A DNA stretch of 64,000 nucleotides, taken from JAIEPW01 sp964471915. Lineage in GTDB: Bacteria; Acidobacteriota; Terriglobia; Bryobacterales; Bryobacteraceae. A program made the translations under genes and the position numbers. Numbering within the stretch: the stretch's first letter is position 1; each line of letters opens with the position of its first letter. Shown piece after piece: positions 25,064-34,582 of the stretch. A model generated the notes under the pieces. The model did no database searches. It saw only the letters and a program-made list of their open reading frames with translations, and was not told the origin of the DNA. The stretch is taken from the NCBI GenBank assembly GCA_964471915.1, contig CAYYID010000024.1, positions 1-64,000 of the forward strand, in the 5' to 3' direction.

Positions 25064-26563
25064 ATGCCTCCCATGACCATGCTCCCGGCCGGCGCGCCGC
25101 AAGGCCGCGGTGGGCCAGCCGTGGTGAGCTTCGCCCCGGCGGCCGTAAGGTCGGTGGATCCGCAATGGGATCTGGACCTCAACAATCCCATGCGGCGGAT
25201 GGGGTTCTTCTTCGCGTTGGGGCTGATCTTCGTCCGGTTCAGCATGCTCAACGACCTAGTGACTCATGTCCTACACGTGAACCCGTACTTGCTGTACCTG
25301 ACCACGTTCCCGGCATTGGTCGGATTCGTCGCTTCCGGGGGGATCCGGCGGGCCCTGAGCAACAAAGCGCTGCTGCTCTGGTGCGGGTTCGTCGTTTGGA
25401 TGATGGTGTGCGTGCCGTTTAGCGTCTGGAAGGGGGCCTCGGCGGGGAATCTCGGGGTATACATCCGGACGGTGCTGCCGATCCTGTTCTTGGCCGGCGG
25501 GTTGGCGATGAACTGGCAGGAATGCCGGCAGATGCTGTACACCGTGGCGATCGCCGGGGCGTTCAACGCTGTGGCGAGCTACGTCTTCATCCGGGACGTC
25601 GGGGGGGGGCGACTTGGGTCTGGATTCACGGGCACGATTGGAAATCCGAACGACTTGGCGGCGCACCTGCTGTTCATGCTGCCGTATTTCATTTTCTGGG
25701 CGGTTGCCGCGAAGGCGCCCTTCGCCCTGCGCCTCCTGGCCTGGCCGTCTCTGGGGTTGGCGCTCTACTGGATTCTCGTGTCGGGGTCGCGCGGTGCGCT
25801 GCTGGCGCTGGTGGTGGCAGCCGGACTGATGCTGCTGCGGCTGCGGCCGGCACAGAGTGTCGCCGCGCTTGCGGGTGGTATTGTGCTGACGCTTCTGATG
25901 CTCCCGGCAATACCCAAGAGCGTCTTGAACCGCGCCATGTCGGTCTTCGGACAACACGAGGGCTCAGCCGAGGAGCGGTCGGAGGCCGCCGACTCCGCCG
26001 CCATCCGCAAGCGCTTGCTGCGTAGAAGCGTCGAACTCAGTCTCACCCACCCGGTTTTCGGAGTGGGACCGTTTCAGTTCGGCAACGCCGACGGAATGCT
26101 GAGCGCGAAAGAAAGCGGCTCGAGCTACACGGGACGCAGCCTATGGTTCCCTGCGCATAACTCGTTTTTGACAGTTTCGGCGGAGAGCGGCATGCCGGCA
26201 TTCCTGTTCTTCTTGGGAGCGTTGTATGTCACGTTACGGGAGGTGCGGCGGGCAGCAAAGCTCTCGAAGCAGAATGGCGCGATGCCGGAGATCACCACGG
26301 CGCTGATCTGTTTCGAGATCAGTCTGCTGAGCTTCTCTGTGGCGATCTTCTTCGTCAACTTCACGTATTACTTCCATCTGCCGATGGTGGTTGGGTTTGG
26401 CACATTGCTGGCGCAGGCGGCCACCCGGGAAGTGAATCGGGTCGCGGCGCCCGTGGGACCGACCCCAGCCGTGGCAGCAGCGCCGCCACCTCCGGGGCGC
26501 ACGCCGTTGCGCCCCACCGTCAAAGCGGGGAACCGGTTCCTGCGGCTCAAGGGGCGACGGTAG
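25064..26563 (+). CDS. O-antigen ligase/polymerase (Wzy_C family)
   Basis: This 499-residue inner-membrane protein has about twelve transmembrane helices and the Wzy_C features: the early periplasmic loop GSGFTGTIGNPNDLAAHL (about 185-205), a large loop with SGSRGALLAL, and after it GVGPFQFGNADGML and the conserved AHNSFLTVSAESGMPAF (about 365-381). Such proteins polymerise polysaccharide repeats or ligate them to the lipid A core, with an undecaprenyl-linked donor. The C-terminus (about 460-499) is Pro/Ala-rich and cytosolic. The next gene starts 6 bases later, so they are co-transcribed. WaaL and Wzy cannot be told apart from sequence alone. Confidence 0.85.
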   Translation: MPPMTMLPAGAPQGRGGPAVVSFAPAAVRSVDPQWDLDLNNPMRRMGFFFALGLIFVRFSMLNDLVTHVLHVNPYLLYLTTFPALVGFVASGGIRRALSNKALLLWCGFVVWMMVCVPFSVWKGASAGNLGVYIRTVLPILFLAGGLAMNWQECRQMLYTVAIAGAFNAVASYVFIRDVGGGRLGSGFTGTIGNPNDLAAHLLFMLPYFIFWAVAAKAPFALRLLAWPSLGLALYWILVSGSRGALLALVVAAGLMLLRLRPAQSVAALAGGIVLTLLMLPAIPKSVLNRAMSVFGQHEGSAEERSEAADSAAIRKRLLRRSVELSLTHPVFGVGPFQFGNADGMLSAKESGSSYTGRSLWFPAHNSFLTVSAESGMPAFLFFLGALYVTLREVRRAAKLSKQNGAMPEITTALICFEISLLSFSVAIFFVNFTYYFHLPMVVGFGTLLAQAATREVNRVAAPVGPTPAVAAAPPPPGRTPLRPTVKAGNRFLRLKGRR

Positions 26564-26569
26564 CCGGGA

Positions 26570-27832
26570 ATGGCCGGGACACGGCGGGCTTGGTGCCTAG
26601 CGTTGTTTGGGATCGGGTTCGCGGCGCAACTCACGGTGGTGTTCCATGCCCGTCTCTTCGATCCCACGCCGAAGGGCGAAACCCGGCGGATCGCGTACTC
26701 GCTGGCCACGAAGGGGACCTTCGCCGACCCTTACGCCGCGCCCACGGCATACACCGCGCACCGCGCGCCGGCCAGTCCGTTCCTGCATTCGCTGCTCGAC
26801 CGGGCGTTCGGGTCCGGCGAGGGCGGGCAGATCGCCAAGCAGGTGTATAACAGCGCGCTCTACGCGACCGCGGCGGCGCTGTTGCCGGTGGTGGCGGCCG
26901 CGATCGGATTGCCGTGGCAGGCCGGAGCCGCGGCGGGAGTGCTGGCGGCTATTCCGACCGGGTACGCAGAGGTGGCGACGGATTGGGAAGGTCCGCTGGT
27001 CCAGGTGCTGTTGGGGCTCCTGGTGTGGCTGCACGCCAGCGGGCGCGCGACCCGCAGTCTCGCCAGCGCCGCGGGCACCGGCGCGCTATGGGGCTTCGCG
27101 ATGCTCGCCAACCCGACCTTCGTGCTGCTGCTGGCGCTGGCCGCGCTCTGGGAGTGCTTCCAGGGGCACTGGCGGCAGGCGGCTGCGCTCGCCGCGGTGT
27201 CCGGAGCGCTGCTGGCGCCGTGGACGATCCGCAACTACGAGCGGTTCGGCAAGGTGTTTTTCCTGCGCACCAACCTCGGACTGGAACTGTATATGTCCTC
27301 CGGGGACGGCGCGGGCGCGACGTATGCGGCGAACCTGGCGCGGCACGCGCAGGTGCATCCGAATGCGAACGCCGGGGTGGCTCGCCTGGTCGCGGAACGC
27401 GGGGAGCTGTCCTATTACGCGGAACTACAGGAGCGCGCGCTGGCGTGGATGCGGACGCATCCCCGCGAATATCTTGCTTTGGTGGCGGAACGGCTCCGCT
27501 ACTTCCTGTTCCCGGACGACTTCGCCGGCCGGCGATACGCCTATCCGGTATGGGCGGCGACCGTGCTGTCGTTTCTGGGGCTGGGCCTCATGTTGCTCCG
27601 CCAGCGGCGGGCGGCGCTGGTGATCCTGCTGGCGGCCGGACTCTACAGCAGCCTGTACATCCTGGTGTCGTCCATGAACTGGCGGTACCGGCAGCCGACC
27701 TATCCGCTGACCACGCTGGCGGCGGGCTATCTGCTGTGGGACGGATCCGGAGGCCGGCGCGCGCGCCAGAGCGGCACAAAGGCCCAGGGTGAAATACCGC
27801 AGGGAGCCAGCGGTGACATCCCGGCGCCCTAA
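26570..27832 (+). CDS. GT-C-like membrane glycosyltransferase
   Basis: This 420-residue membrane protein has about nine hydrophobic helices and a first luminal loop after TM1 with acidic residues (FDPTPKGETRRIAYSLATKG). The cytoplasm-facing segment PWTIRNYERFGKVFFLRTNLGLELYMSSG (about 220-250) is typical of bacterial GT39-like proteins. The C-terminal tail is basic. It probably glycosylates a lipid-linked glycan, consistent with its position 6 bases after the O-antigen ligase gene. No catalytic residue can be pinned down. Confidence 0.72.
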   Translation: MAGTRRAWCLALFGIGFAAQLTVVFHARLFDPTPKGETRRIAYSLATKGTFADPYAAPTAYTAHRAPASPFLHSLLDRAFGSGEGGQIAKQVYNSALYATAAALLPVVAAAIGLPWQAGAAAGVLAAIPTGYAEVATDWEGPLVQVLLGLLVWLHASGRATRSLASAAGTGALWGFAMLANPTFVLLLALAALWECFQGHWRQAAALAAVSGALLAPWTIRNYERFGKVFFLRTNLGLELYMSSGDGAGATYAANLARHAQVHPNANAGVARLVAERGELSYYAELQERALAWMRTHPREYLALVAERLRYFLFPDDFAGRRYAYPVWAATVLSFLGLGLMLLRQRRAALVILLAAGLYSSLYILVSSMNWRYRQPTYPLTTLAAGYLLWDGSGGRRARQSGTKAQGEIPQGASGDIPAP

Positions 27833-28111
27833 AGTCGCCAGGAATGTGGGACGATCCGGGATTGTGAACAAGGCGAACAGGGAAACTACTCTGCCGGAAG
27901 TACTATAGATGAGGATGTCAATTTGCGGATCGACCGGCTGCGAAAGCTTCGCGCTGATTCGCGTGAGACTTTGACCTTCGGCGAACGAACGCATGACTCC
28001 ATCCCGGCGCCAGCTACTGACGAAGATAACCAAACGAACTACCTAGTCCAACGGCTTCGGAGCGTCGAATTCGATCAGCAGCGGCCGAAGGACTTGAATC
28101 TGGGAATAACG

Positions 28112-29167
28112 ATGAGAAAAAGCCAAACGAACTCCTTTACTGATTTACCGCTCTCGGCCGCGCGGCTGGACCGTCGCCGAAAGCGCTTATCAGACGGTGA
28201 TCGCGGGTTCGTTCGATCTTCGCTAATCGCCTCATTCCTCAGAGGCGGGCTGGCGACTCTGGGTGTCGGCTTCCTGTTTCTTTTTCTGACCTCTGGATCC
28301 TTTCGCATGGGTGTTCCCGGCTTCCCTTGGGTGCGAGAATCAGCATATCTTCTTTGGGGCAATCTTAACACCGACCTCAGGGACGGGTTCGTGTGGTTTG
28401 ATCGGCTGCCGACGTTCGAGGCGATCGAAACGTTCACGCCGCGCGTCGCCGTTAGCGGTTTCGCGGATGGCGTCGTTCAGTGGAATACACCGCAAGGTGT
28501 TTTTTGGATGCCCCCGAGCGAAGGTCCGGTAGCCCTTCGTGACATGCTGGGCAATATAGAGAAAGAGACATACAGCTATAAGGGCCAGACCGTCAAACCA
28601 GGACAGATTGTGCTCGATTGCGGAGCTCACCTCGGATCGTTTGTGCGCTTTGCCCTGAACAAAGGGGCTGCCACAGTCATAGCCATAGAGCCCTCCGCGC
28701 TGAAGGTCGCCTGCCTGCGCAAGACATTCGCGTCTGAAGTGGCACTTGGCCGAGTTCGAGTGGAACAGGTTGGTGTTTGGAGCAAAGAGGACAAACTCTG
28801 GCTGGCGGGCGATCCGAGCCTGGTGAACTCGGTTCTGGAAGGCCGACCCGGTGTAGGGCACGGCGAGTGGGTACGGACGCTGCCCATTGACCAACTCGTC
28901 AAGGAGTTGAACCTACCCCGGGTCGACTTCATAAAGATGGATATCGAGGGTGCAGAAACCGAGGCGCTAAAGGGTGCCTACCAAACGATCAAGAAGTTTC
29001 ATCCGTTCTTGGCGATCGGCACCGAGCATACCGCCGATTGGGCAGCGAATACCCGGAGCGTGATCTCGGTGATTCAAGGAACCGGAGTGGAGTACCGCCT
29101 CGGCTTCGGCCGCTACGGAAGTCTGCCAAGAAAACCCGCGGCTCCGATGGAGGTATTCTTCTACTGA
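28112..29167 (+). CDS. FkbM-family methyltransferase with N-terminal membrane anchor
   Basis: The 351-residue protein has a single N-terminal transmembrane helix (SFLRGGLATLGVGFLFLFLT) and a C-terminal SAM-dependent methyltransferase domain of the FkbM type. SAM-binding motif I reads VLDCGAHLGSFVRFALN, and the FkbM-characteristic motif reads RVDFIKMDIEGAETEALKG. Members methylate sugars or polyketides, so a polysaccharide target is likely here. An in-frame TTG at 27923 would add 63 residues without family similarity; I chose the ATG at 28112. The gene and its leader are noticeably poorer in G+C than their neighbours, a sign of transfer. It converges on the next gene with a 7-base overlap. Confidence 0.85.
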   Translation: MRKSQTNSFTDLPLSAARLDRRRKRLSDGDRGFVRSSLIASFLRGGLATLGVGFLFLFLTSGSFRMGVPGFPWVRESAYLLWGNLNTDLRDGFVWFDRLPTFEAIETFTPRVAVSGFADGVVQWNTPQGVFWMPPSEGPVALRDMLGNIEKETYSYKGQTVKPGQIVLDCGAHLGSFVRFALNKGAATVIAIEPSALKVACLRKTFASEVALGRVRVEQVGVWSKEDKLWLAGDPSLVNSVLEGRPGVGHGEWVRTLPIDQLVKELNLPRVDFIKMDIEGAETEALKGAYQTIKKFHPFLAIGTEHTADWAANTRSVISVIQGTGVEYRLGFGRYGSLPRKPAAPMEVFFY

Positions 29168-30654
29168 ACGGCTGGCGGACCGAGTCGGAAAAGAGCATAC
29201 TCGGCGTTTTCGAAAACAACTTCGCGCTGCGGAAACAGAGCGAGGGCGGCTTCGAGCTTCGGCCGCGACTCTTGATGGTGCTTGCTGAGCAACAAATAGT
29301 CCGCTTTCATCCTGCGAAAGAACCGAGCATACTGCCCAGCGTCGGTCGATTGCAGAGGGAAGAACAAGCTCGGCCGGTCCGTCAGCAAAGCCAGGTAGCG
29401 AGCGCTGTCGCTCACAATCCGGGCCTGGGGATCCGTATGCGTGCGAATGAAGGCGATCGACTCCCGGTAGGTCTGGGTATGGATGCCGTCCTCTAACGGA
29501 CCCGTGACGGTGCGGTATGCTCCGGGAATTGCTGCCGCCATCGCCAGGGCCGTTCCCAGCGCCAGAAAGCGCCCACCGAGAAAGCGCAATTGCCTCGTCC
29601 ACAGATCCCGCAGAGCCTCAGAGAGGTACAGGAGATAAAGAGGCATGAGCGGAATCAGGTACCGGGTGTTCCACATCCAGTAGAAGAAAAGCACCCCAAG
29701 GTATGCGGCGGCGTACAGGTCCGCCGGCGAAGGTCCCTCGCGGCGCAGCTTGCGGAGGAAGCCCCAGGCGGCGAGCGCGGTGGTCACGGCCCACAGCGCG
29801 ACGCGCGGCCAGCGTCCGCCCGGGAGGCCGTAGAACAGGGCGAAGCTGCCGCGGAGCAATTCCCGCATGTTGGCCAGGTTGGTGGTCAAATCAAACCGGA
29901 ACTGCGTGCGCACATAGTTGGAATCGCTGTGCAGCAACAGATTTGATCCGGCGAGCGCGCCCACAAAAACCAGCCCGGCCACGAAGGCGAAGCGGCTGGG
30001 GCGGCGGTTGCGCCACAGGTCATAGAGACACAGTCCGAGAATCAGCGCGCCGCCGATCGAGCGGGTGAAGTACGCCGCGGCGGCCAAGGCGCCGGCGGCG
30101 AGTCCCCACGGCAGCCAGCCGCTCCGGTCCCGCTCGGTCTGGTAGATCCATTGGATGACGGCAAGTCCGGTGAACGAGACCAGCAGAAACAGCGGCTCGC
30201 TGAAGATGTTGTGAATCAGGCCGAGCGGAAAGATGTTGCCGGTGAAAAAGACGCAGGCAAGCAGGGTCCAGCCGGGGCTGAGCCGGGCACGCAGCAGGAA
30301 GTAGATCGGGATCAGCGCCAGGGCCAGCAGGAGGCGATTGAAGTCCAGCAGGAAGGGCAGATCCACGCCGCGGGCGGCCACCAGCGGGGTGAGCACCAGC
30401 GGCAGCGCCGGCGGAAAAGTTGGGGTGCCTTCCATCCAGGCTTCGTCGTCGTAAACGTAAGGGGTCTTGGCGTAGGGCTGCCCGGTGGCGAGGTTGCGCG
30501 CGTGCATGACATACAGCGCCGAATCCCCGCCCCACTGGACGCCCCCGCGCTGGGTGCTTTCAAACAAAAGGAATGCGCTGAGTACGAGCAGCGGCAGGCC
30601 GAGCCGCGTGGTCCAAGTGGTTGGCAAACCAGTATTTACCCCCAAGGCTCCCAT
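29161..30654 (-). CDS. PMT-like membrane glycosyltransferase
   Basis: The 497-residue polytopic protein has about 11-12 hydrophobic helices. The first periplasmic loop carries GGDSALYVMHARNLATG (about 43-59), which corresponds to the acidic catalytic loop of GT-C enzymes, and a further acidic segment (YDDEAWMEGTPTFPPAL) follows. A C-terminal soluble part of about 100 residues (IVSDSARYLALLT) is typical of bacterial PMT-like proteins. It probably transfers a sugar from a polyprenyl carrier to a surface glycan. The start at ATG 30654 is chosen to include the first hydrophobic helix. It is convergent with the FkbM gene. Confidence 0.8.
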   Translation of the reverse strand: MGALGVNTGLPTTWTTRLGLPLLVLSAFLLFESTQRGGVQWGGDSALYVMHARNLATGQPYAKTPYVYDDEAWMEGTPTFPPALPLVLTPLVAARGVDLPFLLDFNRLLLALALIPIYFLLRARLSPGWTLLACVFFTGNIFPLGLIHNIFSEPLFLLVSFTGLAVIQWIYQTERDRSGWLPWGLAAGALAAAAYFTRSIGGALILGLCLYDLWRNRRPSRFAFVAGLVFVGALAGSNLLLHSDSNYVRTQFRFDLTTNLANMRELLRGSFALFYGLPGGRWPRVALWAVTTALAAWGFLRKLRREGPSPADLYAAAYLGVLFFYWMWNTRYLIPLMPLYLLYLSEALRDLWTRQLRFLGGRFLALGTALAMAAAIPGAYRTVTGPLEDGIHTQTYRESIAFIRTHTDPQARIVSDSARYLALLTDRPSLFFPLQSTDAGQYARFFRRMKADYLLLSKHHQESRPKLEAALALFPQREVVFENAEYALFRLGPPAVQ

Positions 30655-30747
30655 CCTACCAGCACATCCCGGCGGCGAGCCCGGTAAACTGGAGGGGCAT
30701 CTACAGGCTGGCGCGGATTTTGCCGAGTCAAAGGAAGGGGACTCAGT

Positions 30748-31737
30748 TTGACGGAACACGCGATTCTGGACCGGTTTTCGCGTCTGCGGATGCTGGTGGC
30801 CGGCGACGTAATGCTCGACCGCTACTGGTGGGGACAGGCGAACCGGCTGTCGCCGGAGGCTCCGGTGCCCGTGGTGCGGATTGAGCGCACGTCGCTGTTG
30901 CCGGGAGGCGCGGCGAACTCGGCGGCGAATCTGGTATCGCTGGGAGCGCGGGCCACGCTGGTCGGCGTGATCGGCGAGGACACGGAGGGCGCGGAACTCG
31001 GCGCCCTGGCCGAGCGGCTGGGCATCGACCCGAGCGGCCTGGTTCGGACGGCGCGGCCGACCACGACCAAGACGCGGGTGGTGGCGCACCATCAGCATGT
31101 GGTCCGGGTGGACGCCGAGGATACGGAACCGGTGGGCGCGGGCGACGGCGGGCGGGTGCGCGCGGCGATCGAGGCGCGGCTGGCCGATTGCGACGGCGTG
31201 CTGGTGTCGGACTACGCCAAGGGCGTGATCACGCCGGAACTGCTGCAGCCGGTACTGGCCGCGGCGCGCGAGCGCGGCAAGCCCGTGTTCGTGGATCCCA
31301 AGGGCGCGGACTGGAAGCGGTACCTGGGCTGCACGGTGCTGAAGCCGAACCGCCTGGAACTAGGCGTGCTGGCGGGGCGGCCGGTGCGCAACCACGAGGA
31401 GACGCTCGAGACCGGGTGCGAGCTGTCGCGCCGTATGCCGGGCACGCGGATCCTGGTGACGGAAGGCGGCGACGGCATGACGCTGTTTCAGGACGGGGCG
31501 GCGGTGGAGCGCGAAGTGCCCCCGAAGCAGGAAGTGTTCGACGTAACGGGCGCGGGCGACACGGTGCTGGCGGCGCTGGCGCTGGCGGTGTGCGCCGGGG
31601 CGACCTACCGGCAGGCGATGCACGTGGCGGGCGCGGCCGCGGCGCTGGCGATCCGCGTGGTGGGCACGGCGGCGATCGGGCGCGAGGAACTGCGCGCGGC
31701 GCTGTCCGAGGAAGTGCCCGCGGCACCGAGGTCCTGA
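30748..31737 (+). CDS. rfaE1: D-beta-D-heptose 7-phosphate kinase (HldE domain I type)
   Basis: This PfkB-family (ribokinase-like) kinase of 329 residues phosphorylates D-glycero-D-manno-heptose 7-phosphate at C1. Motifs are MLVAGDVMLDRYWWG at the start, LLPGGAANSAANLVSLG, and the C-terminal PfkB signature DVTGAGDTVLAALALA, whose second Asp is the catalytic base. Unlike E. coli HldE, the adenylyltransferase domain is not attached but lies two genes downstream, fused to GmhB. The start is a TTG at 30748, preceded by AAGGAAGGGG. It begins a five-gene operon for the inner-core heptose. Confidence 0.93.
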   Translation: MTEHAILDRFSRLRMLVAGDVMLDRYWWGQANRLSPEAPVPVVRIERTSLLPGGAANSAANLVSLGARATLVGVIGEDTEGAELGALAERLGIDPSGLVRTARPTTTKTRVVAHHQHVVRVDAEDTEPVGAGDGGRVRAAIEARLADCDGVLVSDYAKGVITPELLQPVLAAARERGKPVFVDPKGADWKRYLGCTVLKPNRLELGVLAGRPVRNHEETLETGCELSRRMPGTRILVTEGGDGMTLFQDGAAVEREVPPKQEVFDVTGAGDTVLAALALAVCAGATYRQAMHVAGAAAALAIRVVGTAAIGREELRAALSEEVPAAPRS

Positions 31738-31746
31738 CGCGGGCGA

Positions 31747-32910
31747 ATGAACCTCCGTCTTCAGCTCCTGCTCGATCATTACGCCGGCGGCTTCCTGCAG
31801 GCCTCGCTGAAGCTGCCGACCATCCTGCTCGGCAAGCTCCTGCGGCGCAGCCACGACCTCTCGGCGTGCAAAGAGATCGCGGTGCTGAAGCTGCTGGGCG
31901 GCGGCAGCCTGGTGATCGCCTATCCGGCGCTGGTGGCGCTGAAAGAACTGCCGCACGTGGAGCGGCTGATCCTGGTGACGTCGCCCGCGATCAAGCCGTT
32001 CGGCGAGACGCTGGGGATCTTCGACGAGATCGTCGTGATCCGCGACACGTCCCTCGGCTCGCTGGCGGTGGATTCCCTGCGGGCGATCGTGCGGCTGTTC
32101 CGCATCGACGCCTTCATTGACCTGGAGATCCACAGCAAGCTGACCACCGTGTTCTCGTTGCTCACCTGCGCGCGCAACCGGGTGGGCTTCTTCACCAGCT
32201 TCGCTTTCTGGCGGCGGCACCTGAACACCCACCTGCTGTTCTGCAACATCGCCAACGGCATTTACAACTTCTATGACCAGCTGGCGGCGATCTTCGGCGC
32301 GCAGGCCAAGCCCATGGCGGAGTGCATCGCCCGGTTCCGGAAAGAGAAGGGCGCCGGCGAGCCGGACGGACGCCAGGTGCGGATCGCGATGGCGACCACG
32401 TGTTCGGGTTTAAGCAAGGAGCGCATGCTGCGGCCCACAGACTGGCCGGAGATCCTGGCGGAGCGGCTGGCGCCGTACGGCGGCAAGCCGGCGGAGGTCC
32501 ACTTGCTCGGAGCGCCGGGCGACAAGGCGGAACTCGCGGAACTGGGCGCGCTGCTGCAAGGGCGCCTGCCGGAGATCACGATCGTAAACCAGGCGGGCAA
32601 AACCAAGCTGGACGAATCGGTGCGTCTGCTGGCGGGGATGGACGAAGTGCTGTGCATCGATTCCGCGCTATTGCATTTCAGCCGTCTGCTGGGGCGGAAG
32701 GTGGTCTCGTATTGGGGGCCGACGGATCCGGCGCTGCTGTTGCGCCCGTTTCCCGGGGCGCGCGACGAGGTGCATTACCGGAAGATCGCGTGCTCCCCGT
32801 GCGTACACCTGGCGCACCGCGCACCCTGCCGGGGCAACAACCATTGCATGCGGCTGGCGGTGGATCCGGACGCCGAGGTCCCGGAGAATCCGCCGTGGAT
32901 GTTCCACTAA
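31747..32910 (+). CDS. LPS heptosyltransferase (GT9 family)
   Basis: The 387-residue GT-B fold enzyme transfers a heptose from ADP-heptose to the LPS core. The N-terminal half has GGGSLVIAYPALVALKELP, a variant of the glycine-rich loop of WaaC/WaaF. The C-terminal half has the donor site region GMDEVLCIDSALLHFSRLLG and VVSYWGPTDPALLL, characteristic of GT9. The final part with CSPCVHLAHRAPCRGNNHC is Cys-rich, as in several WaaQ/WaaF relatives. It follows the kinase gene by 9 bases. The exact acceptor position cannot be told. Confidence 0.87.
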   Translation: MNLRLQLLLDHYAGGFLQASLKLPTILLGKLLRRSHDLSACKEIAVLKLLGGGSLVIAYPALVALKELPHVERLILVTSPAIKPFGETLGIFDEIVVIRDTSLGSLAVDSLRAIVRLFRIDAFIDLEIHSKLTTVFSLLTCARNRVGFFTSFAFWRRHLNTHLLFCNIANGIYNFYDQLAAIFGAQAKPMAECIARFRKEKGAGEPDGRQVRIAMATTCSGLSKERMLRPTDWPEILAERLAPYGGKPAEVHLLGAPGDKAELAELGALLQGRLPEITIVNQAGKTKLDESVRLLAGMDEVLCIDSALLHFSRLLGRKVVSYWGPTDPALLLRPFPGARDEVHYRKIACSPCVHLAHRAPCRGNNHCMRLAVDPDAEVPENPPWMFH

Positions 32911-32942
32911 CCGCGCCCGCTGCTTACACTGGAAGTCCCGAC

Positions 32943-33962
32943 ATGGATCCTGGCGCCAAGATACTTTCGCTCGAAGCTACGGACGCCTGGGTGGCGGCCC
33001 AGCGCGCCGCCGGCAAGCGGATCGGGTTCACCTGCGGGAGCTTCGACCTCATGCACGCGGGGCACGCCCAATACCTCGCCCGGGCGCGCGAGCGGTGCGA
33101 CGCGCTGCTAGTCGCCGTGAACACCGACGCTTCGGTGGCCAGTTACAAGAATCCGCACCGGCCGGTGAACCCGTGGCGGGAGCGGGCGTATCTGATTGCA
33201 GCCCAAGGCGCGGTGGACGCGGTCACGGAACTGGCGGAGCAGCGTCCCCTAAACCTGCTGTTGCGCTGGAAGCCGGAGCTGTATTTGAAGGGCGGGGATT
33301 ACGCCGCCGGGAGCCTGAAATCGGCCGAGGCCGTCGAGGCCTACGGCGGCGCGGTGGCCGTGATCGCGTCGGATTTCGCTACGAGCACCACCAAGATGCT
33401 GGAGCGGATCCGGGTGCTAGAACTGCACGAGCGCCCGTTGCCGGCTCCGGCGGCGGAGGTCCGCGGGCTGGTGCTGCTCGACCGCGATGGCACGCTGATC
33501 CGGGATGTCCCGTTCCTGCACGAGCCGGGCAAGGTGGAGTTGCTTCCCGGAGTGGGCGAAGGGCTGCGCCTGTTGCAGGACGCCGGGATGCGCCTGTGCG
33601 TGGTGACGAACCAGCAAGGGATCGGGCTCGGCTACTTCACCGTGCAGGACTTCATCGCGGTGAACCAGCAGATGCTGCGGCTATTCGGTCCGCACGGGAT
33701 CGCGATCCACCGGATCTATTACTGCCCGCACTCGCTAGCCGAGGATTGCGCGTGCCGCAAACCGCGGGGTGCGATGGTGGCGCAGGCGGTGGCCGAGAGC
33801 GGCCTGCCCGCGGCGCGGTGCGTGATGATCGGCAACACGGCGGCGGACGCCGCGGCGGCCCAGGCGGCGGGGATCGCGGCGGTGACGCTGGGCGATCCGG
33901 AGACGCCGGACTTCGCGGCGGCGGCGCGGCGGGCGCTGGCCCATCTAGGAGAGGCGAGATGA
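32943..33962 (+). CDS. Fusion: heptose-1-P adenylyltransferase + GmhB phosphatase
   Basis: Two enzymes of ADP-heptose synthesis are joined in one 339-residue chain. Residues 1-160 are a cytidylyltransferase-like HldE domain II (TCGSFDLMHAGHAQYL, with His38-Ala-Gly-His41; KGGDYAAGSL; STTKML). Residues 175-335 are a GmhB HAD phosphatase: Asp180-Arg-Asp182-Gly-Thr, TNQQGIGLG, and zinc ligands Cys261, His263, Cys269, Cys271 in CPHSLAEDCACRKP. GmhB removes the 7-phosphate from heptose 1,7-bisphosphate and the other half adenylates the product, so successive steps are fused. The start at ATG 32943 includes the whole first domain. It ends in an ATGA overlap with gmhA. Confidence 0.92.
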   Translation: MDPGAKILSLEATDAWVAAQRAAGKRIGFTCGSFDLMHAGHAQYLARARERCDALLVAVNTDASVASYKNPHRPVNPWRERAYLIAAQGAVDAVTELAEQRPLNLLLRWKPELYLKGGDYAAGSLKSAEAVEAYGGAVAVIASDFATSTTKMLERIRVLELHERPLPAPAAEVRGLVLLDRDGTLIRDVPFLHEPGKVELLPGVGEGLRLLQDAGMRLCVVTNQQGIGLGYFTVQDFIAVNQQMLRLFGPHGIAIHRIYYCPHSLAEDCACRKPRGAMVAQAVAESGLPAARCVMIGNTAADAAAAQAAGIAAVTLGDPETPDFAAAARRALAHLGEAR

Positions 33963-34582
33963 ATTCGGCATTGATCGCGGACGCCGCGGCGCGCCTGCGG
34001 CGGCACGTGGAGGCGAGCATCGAGACCAAGCAGCGGGTGCTCGCCGAGTGCGAGCCGGCGATCCTGGGGGCGGCGGCGCGGTTCGCCGCCACGCTGGCGG
34101 CCGGGAGGAAGATCCTGCTGGCGGGCAACGGCGGCAGCGCGGCGGACGCCCAGCACCTTGCCGCGGAGTTCGTGGGTCGGCTGAGCAGCGCGGTGGAGCG
34201 GCAGGGACTGGCGGCGATCGCGCTGACCACGGACACTTCGGCGCTCACGGCGATCGCGAACGACTACGGGTTTGCCCGCGTGTTCGAGCGCCAGGTGGAG
34301 GCGCTGGGGTTGCCGGGCGACCTACTGGTGGGGATTTCGACGTCGGGCAACTCAGAAAACATCCTGCGGGCGGTGGCGCGCGCCCGCGAGGCGGGACTTG
34401 CCACCATCGGCCTGACGGGCGCGGGCGGCGGCAAGATGGCGGCGGCGTGCGACCTGTGCATCGCGGTGCCTTCGAGCGTTACGCAGTACATTCAGGAGTC
34501 GCACATCATGATCGGGCACATTCTGTGCGAGCTGGCCGAGCGGTCGCTCGGCTTCGGAACGGGAGAGACAGCGAAGGCATGA
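33959..34582 (+). CDS. gmhA: Sedoheptulose-7-phosphate isomerase
   Basis: This cytosolic SIS-domain enzyme of 207 residues makes D-glycero-D-manno-heptose 7-phosphate, the first step of ADP-heptose synthesis. Signature motifs are LLAGNGGSAADAQHLAAEFVG (about 53-73), GISTSGNSENILRA (about 122-135) and the C-terminal TQYIQESHIMIGHILCE, which carries the catalytic Glu and His. ATGA overlaps link it to the fusion gene before it and galE after it. Confidence 0.95.
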   Translation: MNSALIADAAARLRRHVEASIETKQRVLAECEPAILGAAARFAATLAAGRKILLAGNGGSAADAQHLAAEFVGRLSSAVERQGLAAIALTTDTSALTAIANDYGFARVFERQVEALGLPGDLLVGISTSGNSENILRAVARAREAGLATIGLTGAGGGKMAAACDLCIAVPSSVTQYIQESHIMIGHILCELAERSLGFGTGETAKA

